The position numbers and the translations under genes are program-made. Shown here one piece after another: positions 56,427 through 64,000 of a stretch of DNA of 64,000 bases (position 1 is the stretch's first letter; each line of letters opens with the position of its first letter). This DNA comes from Sesamum alatum (lineage: Eukaryota > Streptophyta > Magnoliopsida > Lamiales > Pedaliaceae). A model generated the notes under the pieces. That model was not told where the DNA came from. It saw nothing but the letters and a program-made list of their open reading frames with translations, and did not search any database. Location: assembly GCA_034509735.1 (NCBI GenBank), contig JACGWO010000002.1, positions 29,807,636 through 29,871,635 on the forward strand, in the 5' to 3' direction.

Positions 56427-57284
56427 CTATAAAATACAAATCATGCACAAATTAAGTTAATAACTTAATTGGAGTTTAATTTAAGAAAAATAAACATTTC
56501 ACAAAAGTAACTAATTAAGAAGAGCTCATATCAGTTTTTGCAAGGAAATAAACATTGTTAACACTATTTTCCATATAATAATCAAATAACCACCCTTAAA
56601 GAGCTTCTAAATGATAATTTCACAGGAGCAATTTCAGCGCTTCAATAAATTGGTCCAAATGGCTTCAGGGTCAAGCACAAAAAATGGAAGATCAGAGCTC
56701 CCTTCCTCCTCTCTGTGCGTCAAATGTCATGAAATGCGTACATACTCAATATAACTTGAACTTCCACCGAAGATACCTGATTGGATTAAGCTGACTCTTG
56801 TTATATTTAGCATGTAATTATAGAAATTCAACCAAAATGAAAAAGTTAAGATTTCTAGATAATGTCAGCATTTAGATAAGAGAAAAACCATTCGATGCAA
56901 ATAAATAATATAGTGCAATAATGCCTAACTCAAGATGCAACATGACGTGGATTCTAAGAAAAAACATTTAGACCATCTACAACGAACAAAAAAATAGACA
57001 AACAAGAAAATAATGAAAAATAAAATAAATAAATAAACAATCTCTTGACAATTGACATCCAGACAAAAGAAATCCCTTTGATTAATGAAGAGAAAAGAAT
57101 AAAAAATTCCAAATAAAATGAAATGTGTTTTTACTTTCGAGGAAGTGAAGGCATTGAAGAGTTTGATGAAAGACTCTTTTGTCTCCCTCAGTTATCTTAT
57201 TTTTATTTCTTAAGTTTGAGTTATTAAAAAACTATTTATTTATATAATAAAACATTGTTAGTATACAATACATATTATTATATA
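56427..57284. other. Upstream region of the hAT transposase
   Basis: AT-rich, with no coding signal. A splice-like TTCCATCTATAAAATAC borders the start. It could hold the leader and terminal part of the hAT element. Confidence 0.35.
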
Positions 57285-57980
57285 GGGTAAATCACAATCA
57301 CCTCCCCTGAGGTTTGACATAATTACAAATATCCCTTCGTTATTTGAAAAATTACAAATACCCCCTGAGGTTTGTAATTTTTAACCAAAGGCCTGAAATT
57401 GAACATTTTGCCCTTGAATTTTTAGTTAAAATTGTAGAAAAATCACTCGAGGTAAATTGGATTATTGCTCCTCTGTGTAAAAAACTTAAGAAATCTCTCC
57501 CTACGGATTGTAGTCCATAAAAATTCAAAAAAAAAAAAAAAGGGTAAATTACAGTGACACCCCTTGAGGTTAGATCAAAATACACAAACACCCCCGGTTT
57601 TTTACAAAATTACAACTAAACACCCTGAGGTTGTAATTGTATTACAACTACACCCCCTATACAAAGGCAAAGTTTACACTAATATCTCCTGAAAAATGTT
57701 ACACTAACACCCCTCAGGGGGTGTAGTTGTAATTCTGTAAAAGACAGGGGGGTGTTTGTGTAATTGGACCTAACCTCAGGGGTTGTCAATGTAATTTACT
57801 CAAAATAAGAACAATTCAGTTTGTATAAGGGCATTTTGGTCAGTTCACACATAGAAGTTGATGAAAATGGGTTATTTGTTAGACGGTTACATACCTCAGA
57901 GGGATATTTGTGATTTTTCAAACAACGAGGGGGTATTTGTAATTATGCCAAAACTCAGGGGAGGTAGCTGTAATTTATCC
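57285..57980. mobile_element. GAGGTTTG-family MITE with 9-bp TSD
   Basis: The ends GGGTAAATCACAATCACCTC and GAGGTAGCTGTAATTTATCC are inverted repeats. TATTATATA flanks both sides exactly (57276-57284 and 57981-57989). Interior blocks AAGGGCATTTTGGTCAGTTC and TGTTAGACGGTTACATACCT match the copies at 16330 and 17596. The 9-bp TSD points to a Mutator origin. A second element sits inside it. Confidence 0.88.
57542..57801. mobile_element. Nested inverted-repeat MITE (260 bp)
   Basis: The left end GGGTAAATTACAGTGACACC and the right end GGTTGTCAATGTAATTTACTC are inverted copies. The interior has paired CACCCTGAGGTTGTAATTGT and CAGGGGGTGTAGTTGTAATT arms, so the whole unit can fold back on itself. 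It breaks the homology between the MITE at 57285-57980 and its relatives at 16330 and 17596. Confidence 0.8.
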
Positions 57981-57989
57981 TATTATATA

Positions 57990-58809
57990 ATACATATATA
58001 TATTATTAATTTACCACAAAGTAAGTGAAAAAATACGTTTAATTGAGTTTAATAGTAAAAGAAGATTTTCTATTTTTAATGGAAGAAATAAGAGTAGTTT
58101 AAGAAATTTATTAAAGATTGACACTATAAATTGCAAATATAATGATTTCCGAATTTTTATTAATTGATTATTTATAAAATATAAAGTTCTAAAGAACATG
58201 TGTACGTATACTAGTTTAATTTAATCTTAGGAATATATAACTTTTTGTTCCTTTTTTTCGTTTTGTTTAATCGTTAGTATTTGTTTAGTTAGAACATAAT
58301 GAGCAAAATGTAAAGAGATGAGAAATCAATTACATTGCATTAAAAGTAAACACTTATACATGGTTATATATTTATTAAAAAAGAATACAAATAAATATAA
58401 AAAATTTACCAATTTTGTATTTTTATGAATAAGATTGTGAAAAATTCATTACTTCCAACTAAATTAATTATATAAGAAATTGATCATAATAATATATAAG
58501 TATTAAAAGAATATTATTTAAACTAAAATTAGATATTAAGATGATTACAAAATTATATTATAAAAATGCAATGATATCATTTATTTTAAGTTCTTGCATT
58601 TATTATTTGCATAAAAATGTAGAAGATTATCAATAACTAAGAATTAGCTAAGTAATTGATTTCTTAACATGTGTATAATCAGTGTATACATATATATATA
58701 TATCATATAATAGTAATAAAATATATCGTAATTGTTATTATTGTCTTGAATATTAATTTATGTATTATCAAAACTTTTGTATAAATTTATAAAGAATTAT
58801 AATTTTTAT
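57990..58809. other. AT-rich intergenic DNA
   Basis: Long A/T runs only. A short TATATATATATA tract lies near 58690. No gene or element end is recognisable. Confidence 0.5.
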
Positions 58810-58999
58810 ATATTATTATTATCGCGGTCGAGCGCAGTCTATGCGGTCTACGTAAGTATAAACCCAAGGCCAATTGCTAAATTGTGATTTTTTTAATAAT
58901 CCAAGACCAACCCAGTCCACCCTTAGCTCACTAATTGAGGTTCAATTTGGGTTAGACCGGTACGTTGGGGCGGCCCGACGATTTTGATATATACCCCTA
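58810..58999. repeat. Possible hAT terminal region
   Basis: Read on the minus strand this begins TAGGGGTATATATCAAAATC and is rich in GC blocks such as GGGCCGCCCCAACG and GCGGTC/GCAGTC. TAGGGGT-type starts followed by such blocks are common in plant hAT ends. It may be the right end of the element carrying the transposase at 54273-56426. I cannot identify the left end or a TSD. Confidence 0.3.
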
Positions 59000-59837
59000 A
59001 TAAAACGGAAGCAAAAGGAAAACGTATATCTAGGGAGAGAAGGTAAAATGCAGGATTTTGGTGAAGAAAGCTAGAGAATTTTTGATGAAAACGATCCGAC
59101 TTCGGGATTGACGACGTCCATTTCTAGTTTCTCTTTCTCTATTTTAGACTTTTATAGCATGAATTAATTTTTTTTTTCTAAGGCTTTGGAGAAGCCTAAT
59201 TGAGACAATGTGATCAATATATTTGGATTAATCTACAACTTTATTTTCATATGTCCATGAGTTATTGTGCTTATTACTATGATCTAAGAGTTTGATCACC
59301 TCGTAGGTTAATTATATTATGTTGATGAACTGAAACGGGATTCTGCATCGTCGACAGGGTAATTCATGGTGTGAATTAAATGATTTGTGGAGATACATAG
59401 GCATGATTTATTTGGTTCCATAGATTTTTCATAGTTCATAATGAATTATTATCTCGATTCTTGGAATAGTAAGATCTACTAATTCCTTGATAATAATAGG
59501 TTTGGTATAACTTGAAAAAGTATATCATATTAACTTGAAAAAGCTTATAAAAGCATTTGCTTGTTAGATAAATTTTTAATATGATACTCATTGGATCAAT
59601 TAGGTGGACCTGGCTTTAGCATCTTATCGATTCATGAGTGTTCTCCAACTCGTTTAAGCTATTCTCAGTAATTTCTCTCAGTAATAGCAATCCATTTCTC
59701 AATTTCGTATCATCCAAATAATTAGGGGTTAGTTATAGTTTTGATAATTATCTCGCTAAATCTTCATGGGAACAATATTTATTAGAATACCGATAGCTAG
59801 TGCACTTGCTAGTTGCCTATACACTTTTTGACAATCA
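59000..59837 (+). mobile_element. Athila-like gypsy 5' LTR, 3' part
   Basis: The segment ends at ACAATCA, seven bases before a PBS of Athila type, and gag follows. The LTR start is not visible; homology cannot be checked because no second copy is in the window. Confidence 0.5.
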
Positions 59838-59843
59838 AGTTTT

Positions 59844-59861
59844 TGGCGTCGTTTTGGAGGA
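59844..59861 (+). promoter_or_regulatory. Gypsy primer binding site (Athila type)
   Basis: TGGCGTCGTTTTGGAGGA resembles TGGCGCCGTTGCCGGGGA, the usual PBS of Athila-like elements, with several changes. The preceding CAAGTTTT is also typical. It marks the LTR-internal boundary. Confidence 0.7.
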
Positions 59862-59964
59862 TTTAATCTAAGATAATATTAGAACTCACTAATCATAGTA
59901 AATTTCATGTTTTTATTTTCAATTATCTAACTTTTTTTCTCTTTCTAGCACTCGTAGAGACAAC

Positions 59965-60440
59965 CATGACGAACATAGAAGCCGGATAAAGAGTACTAAT
60001 GGAATATGATTTCCCAACGGTTGATAAAGCTAAATTCAACATTGCTAAGCCTACCATACAAGCCAACAAGTTGAGATCAAGTGCTATAATGCAAATGACT
60101 CAAACATGTGCAGTTTTAGGGTTTGCCTAATGATGATCCTAATGCACATATTGCTAATTTTCTTGAAATTTGTGATACTTTTAATCATAACGTGTTATTC
60201 ATGATGATATTAGACTTAGGCTTTTTCCATTTTTGTTACGTGATAAGGCTAAAGATTGACTTCATTCTTTACCTGCTGGTAGTATCACAACTTGGAGATT
60301 CGACTAAAGAGTTTCTTGTTAAATCCTTTCCTCCATTGAAAACTACTAAGATGATAATGAGATTATTTCTTTTATGCAGTTAGATAGGGAATCATTGTAT
60401 GAGGTATGAGAACGATTTAAAGACATGCTTAGGAGATGCT
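59965..60440 (+). pseudogene. Athila-like gypsy gag, N-terminal part
   Basis: Reading from the ATG at 59965, there is an early stop, then MEYDFPTVDKAKFNIAKPTI. PNDDPNAHIANFLEICDTF follows at 60123 and corresponds to the conserved start of the retrotransposon gag domain. SFPPLKTTKMI lies near 60330. The frame ends in a sequence for ERFKDMLRRC just before 60440. Stops and frameshifts are frequent. The Copia LTR start at 60441 cuts the gene off. Confidence 0.72.
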
Positions 60441-61139
60441 TGTTAGAATAAGTTACTAGAAAGCCAATGAGATTGGTTGTTTTGTAATATGTTCTATAGT
60501 TTCTTTTCGACGTAATATTGAATAAATGAATAAGATTCATATTGGCGATCTTTGTCGTGTATTCAGATTGCTTTATAAATTGTTTATAACTGCATGTCAT
60601 GGAAAAAGCCCTCAGACAACAAGCAACCAATGAAGTTTGATTGCTCATATGATGGCAACCATGAAACCAAGTTTCAAGGGTTGGTCCAAAAAGATTCAAG
60701 GTGAGAACCCCGAGAAAGAGCATCAAAGGTTCTATTGAGACTTGCACTAATGAACGTATCAATGGGATGGGTGTCACATTTCATTAACAACAAGCATGTG
60801 ATGCCTATACGTTATTATTGGGTTGTTGACAAAGAGTTGTGAAGCCGACTGAACTGACTTGTGGGAAATTGTCATATGGAAGCGCAAGTGGCATGTTCGG
60901 ACGACTGAATTTACCGATCTGATAGTACAGAAAATAGTCCTAAGACTTGCGGATCTATAGTAGTCTCATGCTTGAGCTGCTATATCTTGGTCTTGGCCAA
61001 AGGTGGTTGTGTTTCTGCGCTCCTATTCCTAGTTCTGGTATATTCAAAACGCGTAGAGTGGCTAGTGAGTTCCAAGATAGGATCTGTCCCGTATCATGAG
61101 ATGATAGCGATCTTCTATGTTCTCTGAATCGTGTCTAGC
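60441..61139 (+). mobile_element. Copia LTR, 5' 699 bp only (diverged)
   Basis: It starts TGTTAGAATAAGTTACTAGA inside the gypsy gag and follows the LTR order (GACTTGCACTAA, TCATATGGAAGC, GATAGTAC). It breaks off at GTGTCTAGC, where the next LTR begins. It is the most diverged of the three and so probably the oldest. Confidence 0.75.
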
Positions 61140-61870
61140 TGTTGCAATAGGTGACCTGAAAGCCAATTGGATTGGGGGATTTGGGAACTATTCGACAATC
61201 TTTACTAAACTATTATTATCTTGATGAATATGATAAGTATTCATCCTTGGCATGTGTGTTTCTTGTGCTTACCAACTACGTTAAACAACATTTTAATGTC
61301 ACAAGAGATGCCACAAATCAATTGAAAAAAACTCATGTAGTTGGGTTGTGCATTGGATGGAAGCTATGAAACCAATTTTTGAGGGTTGTTATGAAACGTT
61401 CCACGCATTGAGATGCCACAAATCAATTGAGAACCTCCAGACTAGGCATCGAGGGCCTATAGAGACTTGCACTAAGTGTCCCACTCATTGGATGAGTGTC
61501 GTGTTTCATCTACGATAGATGTAGGCGTCTAAGCGATCTTAGTGGGTTGGTTGACTGGTTGTCGAACCGAATGAGCTAACTCGCGAGGAATCGTCATATG
61601 GAAGTCTTGGAGGCTTGGTCGGTATATCTGGAATTCTCGGGCTCCGATAGTATGGGATTAGTCCTCAGACTTGAGGAACCATGCCAATCACGTGCACACG
61701 ATGGCTGTATCTTGGATCTAGCGAGAAGTAATCATGTCTCAAATATGATCATTATAAGCCTTGTCCAGTGTAGTCAGTATGTGACAGCGGTATCTCCTAT
61801 GCACTGAGAGACACGTTCATGTTTTCTGAACCTATGGCCACAGTGATTGGTCAAATAGGAAATAGTTTTC
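61140..61870 (+). mobile_element. Copia LTR, 5' 731 bp only
   Basis: It starts TGTTGCAATAGGTGACCTGA (one changed base in TGTTAGAATAGG) and runs to GGAAATAGTTTTC, matching the LTR up to GGGAATGGTTTCC. The third LTR then starts. It is less diverged than the copy to its left. Confidence 0.8.
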
Positions 61871-64000
61871 TGTTAGAATAGGTGACCAGAAAGCCAATAG
61901 GTTTGGCGATTTATAACCTATTATACAACTCGATGTAAATGTAATATTATTATGTGATGAATAAAATGAGTATTCGTCACTTCTGGTGCTTACTTTGTTG
62001 CGCTCATTTCACATTTGTTAAAATGGTGTTTCACTTATATCGCAACAAAGCCCACAGACCACGGTTAACAACTCGTGCAGTTGGGCCACGCATTGGATGG
62101 TGGTCATGAAACCAACTGATTTAGAGTTGGGTCTGAAACGTTCCAAGTCGAGGACCTCGAGACAGGGCATCGAGTCCTATTGAGACTTGCATCAAGAGTC
62201 GTGTTCATTGGATAAGTGTCGTGTTTCATCGGCGACAGGTGTGGGACGCCTACACGATCTTGATGGGTTGGTCGACTGGGGTCGAGCCGACTGGACTGAC
62301 TCGCGGGGATCATCATATGGAAGCCTTGGAGACTTGGTTGGTATGATTGTTTTTCCCCGATTCCGATAGTACGGGAGTAATCCTCAGACCTGAGGGATCA
62401 TGCCAGTCGCGTGCACAAGACGGCTGTACCTTGGATCTGGTGAGAGGTGATCATTCTGTAAGATGATTATCATAAGCCTTGTCCAGTGCAGTCGGAATGT
62501 GTAGCAAGGACGGTGGATTCCAAGAAGAGGATCCGTCCCCTGTCAATATGTGACAGAGGTATCTCCTATGCACTTGGAGACACGTTCGTGCTGTTTAAAG
62601 CTGTGGCCACAGTGGTTGGGTCGAACAGGGAATGGTTTCCTGTGTCGACGCAATGAAGCATAAGTGGTCTCGAGTATTAAGCATAGATGCCTAGTCAAGG
62701 ATGGGAACCGACGCCCAATTCCATACCCTAGACTAAGGCCGGGAGACGGTAGACGGAAGGATCGTACCCGTACAGAATTGGCGCCTAAATGTTCATGCCA
62801 ATTCACCTAGTCTCTAGTGCCATGGACCGTTGCTAGACGGCCACCCATGGTAACGGGCCCTTGTGGGACACGGGCCCAAGTCTAGCTGAGGGTGAACCTA
62901 AAGGGTAACACACAGTCACCGAGGAGGTTAAGAGATTGACTTGGAGTCAATCTCGAAGGATAAATAAGTAATTGGATTACTTAAGGGAAAGTCCATTGGA
63001 TGGACGGGTCGATATTGTATCGGGCCCTCGTTTAATCGGTAAATTGAATTTTCGATTAAATATGGAAAGTTGAGATGTTGGATCTTTTAATTGGATTAAA
63101 AGATCAATGGGAATAATTTAAGTGGACATTAAATTGGATTTAATATCGGGTTCATCATAATTGGATTACGATAAAACTCGGTCCATTAAATTTGACCAGA
63201 GAGGAGAAATAATTCCTATTTTGGAATAGGAAGAAGTTGGACTTCTTCCGAAATTGGACATGGCCGAAATGCTCCCTTTTTGGAAGCAAAATCAGCCATG
63301 TTTCATGCAAGGTGGTATGTTGACTTATCTCTTTTGGAAAGAGACAAATCAACTCCAATCAAACCCTTCCCTTTTGGTATGATTTGATCATACCATAAAT
63401 TTTGGTAGGCTTGATTGAAGAATTAATGGTGATTGATTGGAATGTATCTAGACATCCTTGGATGAACCTAGACACATTCCAATAATCACATTAATTATGT
63501 ATATATATGAGAATATACAACACCAAGCATAAGTGAATCATTATTCATCTTTTTCTAGGAAAAAGAAGAACAATTTTCGGTCCTCTCGTCTCTCTCAACT
63601 CTCGGCCATCTCTCCCATTTTCTATTTGTGTTCTTCACTTGGTTTTTAATCAAGAGGAAGAACAAAGTAGGTTTAAGAGAATACTAATTAATAGTGTTCT
63701 TCTCTTAAACCGATTCCTTCATTAAACCCGTTTTCTTCTAGCAAGGAGAACGTGTGTTTCTTCTGGTGTGGTGTGGATCATCTTTGGAGAATCCATACGT
63801 TTGGATTTCATGAGCATTCCGGAGAAGAAAGAACGCAAGTAGCTGCGTGCACGTAGATCATCAAAGGTAACGGTTTTATTACGCTTTGGTTGATTTACAA
63901 CCTATCTATGCCCTATGTGTTTTAATATTTACACATCCTACATCGAACGCCCAGTTGAGCACCCAAGGGTACACCCCTTGGAACACGTTTATTTAAATTG
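61871..64000 (+). mobile_element. Copia LTR, nearly complete (runs off the right edge)
   Basis: It starts TGTTAGAATAGGTGACCAGA and continues 2,130 bp to the window end, within about 80 bp of the expected 3' end. It is nearly identical by eye to 47389-49600. Whether an internal region with PBS follows lies outside the window. Confidence 0.92.

Overview
This window looks like nuclear DNA from a flowering plant, probably a eudicot. The evidence is the mix of families: Ty1/copia, Athila-type, Tat-like and CRM/Reina-type Ty3/gypsy elements, an L1 LINE, and CACTA, hAT and Mutator-like DNA transposons, plus AT-rich intergenic DNA and one plant-type intronless coiled-coil gene. I cannot name the species. 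Almost everything is transposon-derived and broken. Only one likely host gene is visible, at 18478-20386.

Layout. 1-867 is the 5' part of a long Copia LTR (minus). 868-2990 is the 3' end of a Tat-like gypsy element with its LTR. 3781-7100 is a 5'-truncated Copia with RT, RNase H, PPT and 3' LTR. 7120-13840 is a decayed Athila-type element (minus) with gag, PR, RT, RNase H, INT and the Athila-type extra ORF. 13841-18016 is AT-rich DNA with MITEs. 18478-20386 is a tail-anchored coiled-coil gene resembling the PMD organelle division factors, split by one extra A in a homopolymer. 20983-30630 is a Mutator-like element split by two fused gypsy remnants, CRM-like and Tat-like. 30700-32170 is a dead L1 LINE. 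33139-33990 is a Mutator-like MITE with a perfect 9-bp TSD. 34089-35088 is a Copia LTR fragment. 35756-41951 is a complete but internally deleted CACTA element. 43905-53760 is a minus-strand Copia whose leader holds a hAT element, which in turn holds a plus-strand Copia solo LTR. 54273-56426 is a dead hAT transposase. 57285-57980 is a MITE inside which another MITE is nested. 59000-60440 is the 5' end of a gypsy element cut off by three consecutive Copia LTR starts that run to the window end.

One Copia LTR family (TGTTAGAATAGG... to ...TTCA, about 2.0-2.2 kb) appears at eight places on both strands and is the main recent builder of this locus. The plus-strand copy at 47389-49600 and the copy at the right edge are nearly identical by eye, so this subfamily was active recently. 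I see no phage-like, CRISPR or bacterial features, no tRNA or rRNA, and no evidence for a new enzymatic system. The interest lies in insertion history, LTR promoter architecture, the rearranged CACTA and the state of the one host gene.
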